Shown here: piece by piece, positions 44,060 to 57,900 of the stretch
How the letters are laid out: the number at the start of each line of letters is the position of its first letter
Position numbering within the stretch: the stretch's first letter is position 1
Position numbers and translations under genes: made by a program
Notes under the pieces: generated by a model
Seen by the model: the letters and a program-made list of their open reading frames with translations, nothing else
Databases searched by the model: none
What the model was told of the DNA's origin: nothing
NCBI GenBank assembly: GCA_023374045.1
Contig: CM041779.1
Coordinates: 143,604,294 to 143,668,293, forward strand
Length of the DNA stretch: 64,000 nucleotides
Source: Limonium bicolor
Taxonomy: Eukaryota > Streptophyta > Magnoliopsida > Caryophyllales > Plumbaginaceae
Direction of reading: 5' to 3'

Positions 44060-47000
44060 TTCGAAACTCTGTGGGCAAGACCCTAGTGACGAAATGGATT
44101 TGACGTGGCTCCCGTATTGTTTCTCGGACTGTTGGGATGACCCCTGCGTAATTCCAAGGATGGTTTCAATGTCAGATGATGGCTCCCGTATGGCTCCAGC
44201 TTGGTCTGGATATGGTGTTGAAAGGGATTGAGTATGGCAGTGGATAGCTCCGGGATGGTCTTCGCCTGGCTCCAGATGGCTTTTGAATGGTTCGATGTAG
44301 CTCGGTGATAGCCCGGGATGGCTCCAAAAAGGCTAGATATAGCTCGATGATGGCCCAGGATAGAGCCGTAATAGTTCGATGTAGCTCAAAGATATCCTAG
44401 GATGGCTCTGACTTGACTTCTTTGATAGGGAGTACGCTTCAATAGCGGCAGCTGAAGTCTACTTTCGGCGAGACTAGGCGGAGTTCTTACCAATTAGATG
44501 TTGATGATGGAGTGCTTATGATGCATGCAAATATTAAATGCTAGATACGATGCAAAATGCATATGCAGTTTTTGTAGAGAAGGTACGGTCTATCTCTATT
44601 AATACAAGGTTTACGAATATAAGACATCTTCGATTCGATCTTGAATGATTGTTGAATTGGAAGGCGTGAATCATTTTCCTCTCATGGAGGGATACGGGTC
44701 AATCTCTCGTGAGTTTGGCTGTGTGGCAAAGCGGTGTGATGATACTCTCGATGCTTAGAGCAGTATTTTCCTGAGAATTTCCTTTTTGAGGTTATGGACT
44801 TTCCGTTCCTCACAAATTCCTCTCCTGCAATGGGGTAGGCTGATTATGATTTGGTGGTTTAGTCGAAGAGTCACTCGCACTCTAAAGACCTTGTGAAGTA
44901 GGTCGCACTCATTCACTCATAGTCCTTGTATTGTGAGGTGGGACATGTTGATAACAAGCACGAAGCTTATGATTCATGTTTCAGATCTGATACTTTCAGT
45001 TAACGTTCACCAACTAACGAGTCGGAGGTCTTCATTGGGTTATAACGGGGTTGAGGGTATGATGTATGTCATATGGGACTGGAGGATTTGTTTAGGAATT
45101 GTGGAGTTTTGTGCAATAGAGGACATGTTTCGCCTTTGCCATGGGTGGAATGATTAGGCGGGTTTGATAACCCGTTGTCGGTTTCTGTGGGACATCATTG
45201 GTCCTTTTGGTTTGGATTTCTCCTTCTTGCCTCTCCTGGCGCACGATTTGAACTTTCTCTCATTTTTGTGTTATTGAAATGGTGTTGGGCTCATCAACTT
45301 TTTCAAGCATTATCTGCTTTGTATTTTGGCTTTCAGCTTTAGAGCTGCATTGACTCAACGATCTTCTTGAACATTTTCAGTGTTCTTTTTTGGTGTTGGC
45401 TTTGGAGTTGCCTTGACTCACTGATTTCTTCAAACATTTCATTTGTTGTTTTTGTGAAAGATGGTGGGGAGGGGTCATGGCTCCGGCTCTTTCGAGATCC
45501 TCTATTGCAAGGGTGAGTAAGTATGTGTATGTGAGTTGGCATGTTGTGGAGTTCGCAGAAAAAGTTTTATCGTGAAAGGCTCAGCGGGGCTCACTAAGGG
45601 ATTATGTACAGGGCAGTCAAAGATTTTTGGTTTTGTGGAGATTTTGATTCCTAAGTGCCTCGTCATTCTCATTAGTTAATGATTGTTTTCTTACTATTCT
45701 CATATCTTTGCATGAATCACAGTTCGTGTTTTGCTATCGACATTGATCTCACCCTAAATTATGCCTCTCCCTGTGCTGAAGGAAAGCACAAGTCGCTCAT
45801 GGTTTTACCTCGATTGGCTTTCTCTACCTTCCCTCATCACTCAATGGATTGTCCAAAACGCTCGCTTGAAATTCAAGAGAAATACTGCTCTTCGCACACT
45901 ACTCACTTGTTTGTGGTGCTGATTTTAATTAGACTTGTGTCATTGAGGGTCAAGAGTTAAGTGGTTCACGCACTATGTTCAATCATAGGCTCTCACGATT
46001 TTCCGAAGATTGTCATTTCTAGGGGAGTATGCAATGCGATTGTCTACCATGTCGATGTATTGTGGTAATATGGAATTACTATGTATATGATGCATGAAAT
46101 GCTGAAAATGATGAATGGAGATGGCTGACTGAATGTTTTTTTTTTTTTGCGTTTGTTTGTTTTTGGATGCAATGCATGAGTGGTAAGGCTACACCTAGTC
46201 TCGCTTGAGTCGAATTCAGCTCATGGTTCATGAAGCTCATCCATACTGTTGGCCTTGAAGATGGTCTAGCGGTTGGGGTCATTGTCGGGGTAGCGATTCT
46301 CGAGTGAGGTTGGGTTAGTGATCGGCTCCTGGATTTTGGTACTTTTAGGGAGTGACAAACTCCCGCATGGTGACCCACGGTATGACACGCTCTTTCCCTT
46401 TTAGTCACTGACACACATGGTGATTCTGATTGGGAGAGGTTTGAACTCGCTTTTCTTTTCTATCCCTTTGAGATCGAGCTCTGGCGGTCGAGAAATTGGG
46501 ATGAAAGCTGGTGTGTGGTGTGGTGACAATGAAACACATGATTATACAATTTTTGAGATGGACATGACTCGTGAATGATTGATGGAATTGAAATGGCTGG
46601 AAGTGCAAGTGACTCTTTCTTTTTTGTGTGGAATGCGATGCATGTGTTTTGCTTTGTGCTCGGTTGCACTTGTTGGTGTTGTTTATTTAGGAGATACCTC
46701 CTGTAGATACCGTGAATTCTCGCCCCATAAAGCAAAGTTGATAAATGATATATAACTGTGAGGAGTCGTTCCTTATTCATTCTTCTCTTTATTCGTGCAT
46801 GCCAAAAGAAACCAAGTTTTAGAAAAACAATTTTGAAAACGCGTGTTTTCAAAGTGGTGGATTTTCTCAATAGAAATTTTGATGTTCGATCATTCGCAAA
46901 TAAAATAGGGAATGGGGAACCCTATACACATTGATCTAAATAAATTCAAAGGGAACATGTAAACCTATACATGTAATCTATTCAGAAATTGACAAGAGAG

Positions 47001-49095
47001 AAAAGAATGCTAGGGGAAAACCTATACATCAATTCTAAAAGTCATTAAATGGGGGAGTTTGAGTATAAAAACTTCTCCCGAATTCTTCTGCTTTGTCTTT
47101 GAGCTTCTGACTGGCAGCTCATTCATGTTTGGGCTTCTGATTGGCCACTTGTTCGTCTTCGGGATCTTGACCGGCTACTTGCTCATCTTCTGGCTCTTGC
47201 AGCGAAGCGGTATTGTGATCAAACAAAACCGATTGGTGTTCTTCTGACTCTCAAAAAATTGAACTCGAATCAATCGTTGCTGGTCTTCATGTCGCTCGAC
47301 TCGGGTTGGTGCACCTCTGATTTTGGTTCAGAATGCAGCTGTTGATCTTCATGCGCTCCATCTGCTCCGACGAGGGAAATAAGGGGCGTTTTTTTTGAGA
47401 AAGGAAAGGTGAATGATCGAGCACAAGTTCTTTGTGAAAATCCACCACTTATGTGAAAACACGAATGACTAGTACGCTCCACGGTAATGACCGCTACTCT
47501 TGAAGGTGGGTTGAACTTCAAAAATAGCGGGTCGCAACATGGGGACTAAATCATTTATTTTGAAATACGTTTGTGAAAATAAACTTTGAAAACTGTTTTC
47601 AAAAACTATTTTGAAGCAATGTTGGTGAAAATGTTGTTTGAAATTCGTTTGTAGAAAGTAGGCTTTTGAAATCTGTTTTTGAAAATAGTTTTTGAAATAA
47701 CATTTGTGAGAAGTAGTGTTAAAAATCATTTGTAAACAGTAGATTTTTGAAATCTGGTCTTTGCAAACTATTTGACAAAGTTTATTTTCTGGAAGACTTT
47801 GATTGAAATCGATTTTGAAAACTGTTTTGGAATAACAATTTTGAAAATCATTTTTTTTTGGAAATCATTCGAGATGAACGACATTGAAGAGATTTCATTA
47901 GAGTGTTCAAACTGATTCATTTTCAAATTTTTGCTCATTTTTGAAACGTGATCAAATAGATGTAAGCGCAAAATAAAAAATGGCTGATTTTATGTGGAGC
48001 TGAGTGTGAATGATTGGGATAATCACCTTCCAGGTCAATCAATGCTTCCATACCACCGGGGGAACCGTCGTTCCTTACTGTTCATCTCTCGGGATTTATC
48101 TCTGTTATGCCTTGTGGGGCACGTCATCAAGAAAGTCCGGAGTGCTTAAGTTCGAAAGGTCAGGATACCCGAAGTGATATAGTCACACGAGCCACGGCCG
48201 GGGATTATCACAACATACTCACTTTTGGGAAACTTGGGGAAGTACTGCATGGGAACGGGTCTCCCCACGTCTGCACGATAAGGTGTGTCTAAAGTCCAAA
48301 TTATTCGCTGACTACGCTTTGTCATGTATGGGTATCCGTAAATACGGGATCCGCTATGAATTTGTAGCGCGACATTGGGCTTTAAAGACACCCGTGGTGC
48401 AGAGGAATCATGGAGAACTGAGCCCATGCAATCTTCAGGGTAAGGCAGAGGGTGGTCAGACAGGCGGCATACAAGGGGTGACTACCCATAAAACCCGTCC
48501 TAGACACTGGACCAGGCAGCTGGACACTGAAGGCTCATGGCTCACTATATGCTGGCTTAGACTCGGGTAATGGAGGATATGTTTGGATCATGAGCTTCAA
48601 GGCGTAGGTCTTGGACCATGTTACCTCGTGGGTTAACTCCTTCTAGGAAGGACCCAACTCATGGGGAATCAACCGTGGACCGGTTGGGATCCCGTGACTC
48701 GTGGACAAATCAGGTGACACAGAGGAATGCATGTCCTATGCTACCCGATGCAACAATGGGTTGACTCCTTCTAGGAAGGCCCCATTTAGAAAAATAAGCA
48801 ATAAACATTATGTCATGCATGAAGAGCAGCAAACATAAGACAGTAAACACACAACAATATACACACAAAAGTGAAGCATGCAAATAGTAAAGCACACATA
48901 TGGCACTCAAGGCCAATCTCGAACTCTGAACTCTCATCCTAACTATCCTCTCAGATCACACTCTAAGTGTGGAGCAGAGTAGTCCAAGTGGCTTTGAGAT
49001 GAATCTCTTGAAGGTTTTGAAAGAAGTGGGGAAGTCCGACAATTTTGAATGGAGTTCAGTCTTCCTTGAGTTTGAGAAAAACTTACTCAAGTTTT

Positions 49096-49112
49096 CCCCA
49101 GCGGAGTCGCCA
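49096..49112 (-). promoter_or_regulatory. E4 primer binding site (tRNA-Arg)
   Basis: On the minus strand TGGCGACTCCGCTGGGG matches the 3' end of a plant arginine tRNA (acceptor stem GGAGTCG plus CCA). It begins three bases after the LTR end. Arg priming is characteristic of Ogre elements. A diverged copy of the junction phrase GCCATTCTGTGGAGGGTG recurs about 86 bp further on, inside the LTR near 49195. Confidence 0.8.
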
Positions 49113-49115
49113 TTC

Positions 49116-52100
49116 TGTGGAGGGTGATTTTTCGGTATGAGGGGGGTCTATCTAAAATACGGTCTAACTAAGAAGTCTAGATCCTAAGAATTTGCCATTC
49201 TGTGGAGGGTGAAAACCCGTTATTCATGGCAGCCCTCAAATACCTACTACATCGTCCGTCTTTCCCAGAAAGCATAAAGGGGAATGCAAGTGTGCACTAC
49301 ACCCGCTCTCAATGGGCTCCACGCGGACTTATGCCCTAAGGGCGGAATTGACTAGAGTCGCCACCTAGTTTGACCTAAGATACTAGGAAGGAAGGGAAGG
49401 AGGGTTCTAAGAACCGTTGGTTGACTCTGAGATTGTTGCCTATGGATAGGACTTATCTGTCATGTCAGAGATTCTGTGTGGGTTCGCACTGGGTTACACC
49501 CCTTAGAAGTGGCAACGACCACGACTTCGGATTGGTGCCCGAGGAAACCTCGGTCTCCAATTGTCGGGATTGTCTTCTTTCAAAACCTTTTTAGAGAGAT
49601 TCATTTAAAAGCCAAGGATAGGATTAGGACAAGGAGAGAGAAGAGAGTGGATGAGGCGAGCTTTTCTGCCAAGCTAGCGCCAAGAAGAAGAATTGATGAA
49701 TTCGAATGAGTATAGAATGAAGATTTGGGAAAAGTCTGAGGTTGAGTGAATGAACGAGACTTAGAGTCTGGTGGTTTGAAGTTTGTGGGAGCCGGAGAAG
49801 GTTTGTGTGTGAGAGATATGAGAACCACCTTAGAAGGGGAAAATGGTTTTTTGTTTGGAACGGGGTCGCACCCTGGAGGCTGCCTACGTACTCAACTCCC
49901 TGTTGAGATCAGACCTTACGTAGTTCAGGACATTTAGGATGGCTGGGCTTTTGAGGTGATCGATGGTTAGAAGTGGTTATTTGGAGGGGAGATACTCAAG
50001 TGCAAAAGGTATTTTGATTGATGTGGGGTCGCACCCTGTGTGGGTTGCCTACGTACTCAATTCCGTATTGAGATCAGACCTTATGTAGTTCACTCCTTTT
50101 GGGGATTTGGGAGTTTTGGGGTTTTGAAGGAATGGGTTTTTGACCTTTTGGGTCTTTGAAGGGTCAAAGAGGTTGTGGTCTTTTGATGAGGTTGACAAAT
50201 TGTCTGGTTCGTTTAGGAGCTTGAGGTGTGAGAGTCTGTGAGATGCTCAACTCTGTGAGACATTTAGATTCTTGAAATGATGAAGTCTGTGAGACGCTCT
50301 GGTCTTTGAGATGTTCGAGGCTAGAAAGGGCTATCAAATTTTAAGAGGTTCGGCTTTTTGAGGAGCTAAGGATTTTTGAAGTGCTTGAATTTGATGAGTC
50401 TATTGAGATGTTCGAATCTGTTGAACTGTAGAGACATTCGAGTTTGTTGAGCTGTTGAGACGGTCGAGCTGTTGAGCTGCTGAGACGGGTCCGAGTACTG
50501 TTGAGCTGCTGAGACGGTCGAGGTCTGTTGAGCTAATGCGAGATGTTCGAGTCTGCTGAGCTGAATTGGACGGGTCGAGTCTGTGAGCTGCTGAGACGGT
50601 CGAGTCTGTTGAGTAGCTGCTGAGACGGTCGAGTCTGTTGAGCTGCTGAGACGTTCGAGTCTGCTGAGCTATTGAGACGGTCGAGTCTGTTGAGCTGCTG
50701 AGACGGTCGAGTCTGTTGAGCTGCTGAGACGTTTGGAGATTCGAGATGCTTGAGTTCTAAGGAGTTTGGAGTTTGATCTTGAAACTTTTGGAAGAATTTC
50801 AAATGCTTTGTGAGGTTGAAGTGTGTCTAATGAGTGTATGAAGAGTATAATGACATGTGAAGAGCTTTGATTTCGAAGAATTCATGAAGAATATCTGGTT
50901 TCGGAGTATGAGAGGATTGACTTTGATAGGTGTTTGATGAGTATGAGAGATTGATTTTGCAGTGTGTCTGATGAGAGAGTGTGAAAGAATTGATTTTGGT
51001 GTTTTGATGAGAGATTTGATTTTGAGTGTATTTTGAGAGAGTTTGATTTTGAAGTGTGTTTGATGAGAGAGTTTGATTTTGGTGTGTTGACTCGTGGATT
51101 TTTTGAATTGATTTGGAATTGGATGATTGATTGATTGTGAATTTTATTCTGACTTTAGAGGATGATTTGGAAAATTTTAAAGGAAACGGGTATTCCTCCC
51201 ATGGACCGTGTCTAGGACCCGTATGCATTGAGGATACCCCGAACCTAGGGCTTCTCTAAAATGGGCAACCTAATTGGCTTGCTAGGGCCACCTATTCCAG
51301 CCCGTTTGGCTTGTTATGGACCGAACTTGATCAAAATTAGATTTGGGCCAATAGTTACATGGACCCAAACAGGATCAGTCCATACACTTACAAAATCATA
51401 GGCAAGAAATGATGAAATGATATGTAGAGATGAATTTCCAAGGCTATATAAACAAATGTACATGCGAACATGGATTTGAAAAGCTATCCAAATAAAACAG
51501 ATATATGGAAGAAAAGAATTCAGAATCTGTCTAAGTAATTATATACATGTGGACATGGATTTTGAAAGTTTAAGTTATATACGTATGAAATGAATTTCGG
51601 AAGTAGTACGAAAATATATGTACAAAAACCAATCATCAAAGCTATCTAGGTAGCGAATCAGAATTATTCAAATCTAAAACTCCCAAAAACTAACAAGATG
51701 AGTCCTACTGTATAGGTTGCTAACCAATTGTTAGTCTTATCCTATTTACTATCTTTCAATAGTCAATCAAAGGTTGAAAGTAAGAGAATAATACAAGGGT
51801 CATGGGATGAAATCACAATAATGAATAAATCATAAGATTGCACCCGAAAGTAAAAACAGCAAAAGAATTACAAATTGATACAAATACAAATAAAAAAAAA
51901 ACTTAGATAAAAAGATGCTATGGGGGGTCGCATCGACGCCGCCTCACTTGAGCTGATAGGATCAGCAAGAAGTGCACCAACCGTTACACGTGTTTGAAGT
52001 GGAGACCCCGGTAGTCCAAGCCCAAAGTCCCATTTTTAGTCTTATAGCAATTTCCCGTTCCACAAGCATTATGTACATGTCAAAGAACAAAGACAAAGAT

Positions 52101-54753
52101 ATACGAGAGTATTAGTAATGAAATATAAGAGGGTTGGGGTGTGTGCAATGGGATCATACGGCCCCTCTCAATGGGAGGAAAGGGGGCAATCTAATCATCT
52201 CCCACACCCCAACCGAGAACATAGAAAAGAGTTTCAAGCTGCCAGCAAATGCTATGAATTGTAAGATAAATCAAACATTAGGGTTGCTACGCAGATTAAT
52301 TCAACATCTCAGATTATGACTTAAACCGAAGTGTAGTATCAAAGGGATAAAGTTGTGAGTCATGTGGGATCATACCTAGAAGGCTTTATATCATTTCCCT
52401 CTAAGATGAGGAATTAATAAGGACCAACCAGCCATTGAGTGATTTATCTAACAATTATAGCATAGGGCAACTATCACTCTATTCATGTTCTTGCCTAAGC
52501 ACAAGGGACAAGTTATATGCTAGTCTCAAACAATTCCCAAACCCATATCAAAGCGTAAGGAGCAATTAGCTATCGAAGGCAGTTAAATCATAGTAAAGGT
52601 CAAAGGATAGAATTTCCAAACCCATAGAAGGTAGGCCCGACGCACAAGGGTATAGTCCATTTGCATGATCTGAAAACAAGCTACAAATTTAGCCAGCACA
52701 AATCAAGCCAAGCGAAGCCAGCCGAGTCTCATCATTTGCATATGTACCTCGGTGATGACACAGATAACATAGTGGTGAGCATACTGAATTGAATAACCAA
52801 TAGTAACGAACAAATGCTTAACTCATATTAAGCTCTCAACCAACACCCATGTGCAAGTTATGTGCTGAGACAAATGATTTCCAAACCAAATTCAATGCGC
52901 AAGGGGGAAAATCTCACAATCAGCCAACGTTATCCAGCCTAGGGATTCCAAATGGAACGAGTCAAACTCATCCCAAACCAGATTGTATATGTACTTCAGC
53001 TGTGCCACAAAGCAAGAGTTGTGAACAGATTTAAACAATATCAATTGGTAACGAGCATGTGCACGAAGCAAACTAAATTCCCAACCAACGTGGATTACAC
53101 AGGGGTGTAATCTTAAAATCCAACATCAATAAGCCGCAAATAGGATAGAGAATCGAGCTCACCAGCTCTAGCTCGACAAAATAAAATCCATAAACAAGTC
53201 TGAACTAACCCGCTGAGCTAGGAGTCAAAATCAATTACCAAGTTAACAACTATATCACACCCGAATCACAGGTAATGCATTCTTAAATCTGAAACCATCA
53301 GCAATGAGCAAATTGAATGGGTCTCGCAAGTGGTTTGGCAAGGTCCAGTTTTAACCAAGTTCAGACCTCAGAATTGTTCAATATACCAAAATCACATACT
53401 CACGACAATGTCACACCATCGAAACCACATATGCCCACTGGTCAGAAAATGACTGGATAAATATCTTTTTCACTCATCGTAAGCACGCAGATGGGGGTAA
53501 GTATGTTCTCCTGAAATCAAATGCTACGATAGCAAAACGAAACTGGGACCCAGTCACGACAATGGGAAAGTGACTCCATCAGAGCAGAAATCGACCGAGA
53601 CGGATCAACTTGGCATACTAAAAAAAATGAAGATCTTATTTAAGAGAAACCAGACATTGATGAATCCTGTGTTGAGGGGAAAGGCCGGAAAACCCCATAA
53701 ACAAACAGGATTCCAACACAATCCGAGTGAGCCTCTGTTGAGGTTGATGATGCCAAACTGGGAATGACGAAGATCAGTAGGATTGGGACTGATGAAGTCA
53801 GGTCTGGGGTTCATGGTTGCGAGATCGAGTGCAGCAGTTGTCCATTATTGATGGAGAATCGAAAATGATGAGTCAACGGGAGACTGGGACACCCGTATTT
53901 GAGATGGAGGCGCTGGAGGACTATGTTCTTTGGTTGCTAGTGAGTCACTAAATTACCACGAGTTAGAGATTGGAGATGAAAAAAGATGTGGAAGACTGGG
54001 AATCACAGAGGCCATCTTTGTGCCTCGTTGAGGGAGAAGAAAGTGATGGTTAATCGAGAGAAAATGAAGAGAATAGGGAAGAGATGAAGAGGAGTTTTGT
54101 TTTTCCTCGGTTTTTACTTTGAGATCGAGGAAGGAATTGGAGAATAGTGGGGGTTCTTTCTCAGTTGATGAGTGATCGTGATTGAAGATTCCAGGTGACG
54201 GCCGGGTCTTGGGATCTGTCCCTGTAGGGTTTTTGATTGCGGTTTTATAAAGAAGATTGGGGTTTCCTCCAGTGGCCATGGGCTTTATTTGGATGTGGGT
54301 TAAAAAGAAGAAAATGGGCTGAAAGTAGTTGTGGGTTTAGGGAATTGGGCTAGGTCAGATTTTAACCAAGTGTGGATTGGGTTTGAAAGATGAAAAATGA
54401 GTGTGTATAAACAGAAATGAAAATGAAAATACTAATGCTAATAGTAGAATAAAATAAAATATAAGAAAAAGTGAATAGATGAATAAAAATAAAATAAATA
54501 AATAGAATATAAACAAAACAAAATAAGATAGTAGAATAAGTGAATAAACAAAGGGGACGACCTTGAAACTGGACTATCGATGGAAATTCATTTTTTGAAG
54601 AATTGTGTTTTTTTTTGAAATGTTTTGAAAAAGATTATAAAATGATGGTTTCGTCTTAGCACGCACGCTAATATGTTTTTGAAAAAGAAAGGCAATGACC
54701 CCTCTTATTATTTCGGAATTTGCTTTATGGGGTGAGAATTTTTGGTGTCTACA
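49116..54753 (-). repeat. E4 5' LTR
   Basis: Complete LTR of about 5.64 kb, starting (minus strand) TGTAGACACC at 54753 and ending CCCTCCACA at 49116. 49481-54753 duplicates the 3' LTR. It carries two nested hairpins (49884-49923, 50049-50088), a disrupted 26 bp minisatellite (50405-50735) and a shortened 30 bp repeat (50930-51085). No genes. The exact LTR end is uncertain by a few bases because that part of the other LTR is missing. Confidence 0.9.
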
Positions 54754-54942
54754 GGTAGGCTCTTTGGGTCCCAACCAAGTTCACTCCAAGCTTAGAGCAT
54801 GTTTTTGCTCACACCGTGTCTTAGTGTTTTATTGTGTTTTAACTATGGTTTAAACTATACACTGATGTTCCTAAGGCACTTTTTAGCCTTTAGATAACAT
54901 ATTTAAACATTTAAACAACATACCAAGGTTTGGGGTATTTCA
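54754..54942 (-). mobile_element. X, stub of an E3-type LTR
   Basis: This short piece is related to the first 190 bp of the E2/E3 LTRs: on the minus strand it begins TGAAATACCCCAAAC at 54942 and contains AAGCTTGGAGTGAACTTGGTT. It is cut by E4 at 54754, and its other half is not in the window. Confidence 0.8.
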
Positions 54943-57900
54943 GAAATGCGATACAATACATAAGTACAATACGAGATTCAATTACACCACATCATCATTC
55001 ATATATTTCATGAATTATACAAACTATTGTTCAAGAGATTTATACCAAGAACAACATAAACAAGCACAAGTAGGTGCAATATAGTCCGATTCGTGCATTT
55101 ATCTTATTGGTGGTCAAGTAAGCACACAAATCGGGGTAACCAGATTAGGATACAGGGCATGAAGAAATCATACCTTTCACCGTTGACTTTGGACTCACCG
55201 ACTCCCTTCGGTGTTCAACTATTTGAATCCTATCACATACATACAGTTGGATGGTTAATTATCCATAATTAACCTTACTTATTACTTTCCTAAAGTTTCC
55301 TAGTTTATACTTACTAACTCTTTGTTACTTGCATACATTTACTTAAGTTACTTACTTACAATTATTTTCTAAGCTTGTTTATAGCCTTAATGACCATTAA
55401 ATATCATTAATTATGTCTTAAGCATCTTATACAATCATTACCCATCCTTACCCTACCTTAGAATAGCTTCAGAACACATTCTGGAGGGTTTTTAGGGGTG
55501 TCCGGTTAGTGTCCGGGTTTACAAACCCGGACCATGGTGTTTGTTCAGTCTCGGTTGAAAATTATGTGTGGTCCGGGTTTAGGGCTGGGTTTACAACCCG
55601 GACCATACACTGTTATTCCTCTCGGGTGAAAAATTTGGGTGGTCCGGGTTTGGGGATTGGTTTGCAAACCCGGACCATTCCTTTGCAAAACTCTCAGGTG
55701 TATTTTAGGGGTGGTCCGGGTTAGCATCTTGGTTTGTAAACCCGGACCATCCCATTGTAAAACTTTCTGTCGGATTTTAAGGCTAGTCCGGGTTTGTGTT
55801 CTGGTTTGCAAACCCGGACTAGTTACAATATTATGATTTATATAAGTTTTTCAACTTGTTTAATCTCCAAACTTCTACCAATCTCTTCCCTAATATTCCT
55901 ACGTATAATTTAGTATATTTTAGAATTGATTAAGCACTTTAAACTAGCCTAATCCACCTCCATCAAAACCTGTTACAAAACACCATTCGCTGTTAAATTT
56001 TCTCCCCTGTTACAGTTTTTGCTCTTCTCCAAATGCTACCGATTTTGCTACAACTCCTACCATTCAATACTTCCTCCACCAATGTCACTCCTAGCATCCC
56101 AAATACCTCCTCTTACCATGCCAATTCATTTCCAAGCAATTGTACCATCTATACCCAAGTCCAACATTCATTTTACCAAGTCTTACACTCTAATCTTTTC
56201 TAACTTCTCCAATGCATGTTAATACACTTTGCTACAGATTTTGCACTACTTACTTCTCATACTACTACCTCTTCTAGTGCCATTTCTAAGGTTTCTAATG
56301 TGTTACAATACATTCGCTACCTCTCTCAATCTATCCACTAATTAACTCCATTCAAAATCTGTTACATACACATATTATTCACCTAGTTCCTAATCTCTTA
56401 AGTGTTCTAGTTCTAGGTAAATTTTGCCATGGTCTCCCCTATATTTCATACTCTCACCACATTTTTCTAGATCACAATTCAACACTTATTTCACCTGTTT
56501 GAAAACAGCGTTAATATACAAGCTCACATAACCAAATACCAAACACAAAGCACTCTTAGAAATTCCTGCACTCAACATTTAATCCTCAACTATGTTTGTG
56601 ATAGTTTTTACTTGTTTTCAAAGCCTCAATACAATTCAATTATCCTTCCACATTACATTATTGTTCATTACCATCTTACAGTACAAATTTTACTCTTTTA
56701 AAAACTGTTACACAAGCACATACAAGACTACACAAAGGTAAGCACAATTTACCTTGTTTCTCCTCTAGTTTCCTTTCTCTCCTTCCTTCTTCTTCCTTCT
56801 TTCTTTCTTTTCTCTTCCCACCGGTTTTGTAAACCGTATTCAAACACTACAACACACATTTTTTTCACATCATTTTAATACTAAACTACCCCTAGACATT
56901 ATTCGAGTTTTAATGAAAATTTCTAGGGTTTAGGAATGTATTACCTTCCAAGGGTATGAGTGATGCTTGGTTAGCTCAAGAACAATATTTCCACCCCTTC
57001 CAAGAGGCCAAAATCGGCTACAGCACAAGAGAACCAACAAGGGTTTTAGCCTAAATTCGTTTTGCCCATAAGGCTAGAAAAAGATGGAGTTTTCAAGAAG
57101 ATTTTTACCTCACAAGAACAAGGAGAATGAGGTGGTTCTAATGGTGGTCTTGAAGCTCCAAATGGGGCATACCCATGAAAATGAAAATGCTCCTTTTTGG
57201 ATTTTGAAAAGAGAGAATCGTAGCTCTTGATGAGAGGAAGACAATGGTGTAGTTTTTATAATTTTTGGAGCAAGTTTGATGGAGTAACAAGAGGAGAGAA
57301 GGGAGTATTTATGTGGGTTTCCTTATTTCTCCATTGGTGTCGGTTTGGAGAAGGAAAATTCAGAGAGGAGGGAGATGAGTGTGCTGTACGTATGAGAGGG
57401 GAATGAAATGGGAGATAGAGAATGTGAGAGTGAGGTAGAATAAAGTAGTGAGTGTTTTTACTTTATTAGTTTGTTGTTTTGTAAATAAGGAGAATTAATA
57501 GTGTGTGAGAGAGAGAGGGGGAGCCCATCGGCTGGTACAGCCCACACACACAAACTCCACTTTTTATTTAATAAGTGGACACATAAGTTTTGGTTATTTA
57601 TGTTTCTACCCCACAACTTCCCGTTTTTGACAGTTTTTACTAATTTCTCGTTTTATTGATTTTATTGGTTCTAAAGTTTCACTAATATTTATTAATGATT
57701 ATTTAGTTGACCAAAATTGTTACGAGTCTATTTGACCCGCTTAAAGTCACGTTTTCCCGGTTACCTCGAAAAACGCGCTTTAATGTTCATTAGTGTTTTT
57801 AATCCATTTTAAGGATCCGTTTTCTTCAGGATTTGTTCCTATATTATTTAGGTCTTATTAAACCTTTAGAATCCATATAATACTCTAACCGAGGTCTCAT

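Larger units (their letters stand above)
42169..49115 (-). mobile_element. E4 interior, no gag-pol
   Basis: This interior of 6.9 kb has no RT, integrase, protease or gag motif in any frame. It holds a ~180 bp tandem array (42302-43094), a ~100 bp repeat (43330-43560), one nested hairpin (44020-44059), a stretch of TTTGAAAA-like words (47550-47960), and a short duplicated phrase GACTCCTTCTAGGAAGG or its variant near 48637 and 48764. The rest is unremarkable low-coding sequence. Frames such as 43240-43737 and 46460-46870 are repetitive or low-complexity. Confidence 0.75.
36871..54753 (-). mobile_element. E4, Tat/Ogre-like non-autonomous element
   Basis: On the minus strand: 5' LTR 54753-49116, tRNA-Arg primer site 49112-49096, a 6.9 kb interior, polypurine tract near 42181-42173, 3' LTR 42168-36871. 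LTRs start TGTAGACACC. The tRNA-Arg primer site and large LTRs fit the Ogre branch of Tat elements, which normally carry a long gag-pol. None is visible here, so this is a deletion derivative or a LARD-like passenger. Its 3' LTR is cut at 36871 by E3. On the right it sits in LTR stub X. Confidence 0.8.

Noticed and set aside
55511..55822. CRISPR-like regular spacing
   Set aside because: Units are hairpins with diverged spacers inside a plant LTR, with copies in other LTRs; there are no identical direct repeats or cas genes.
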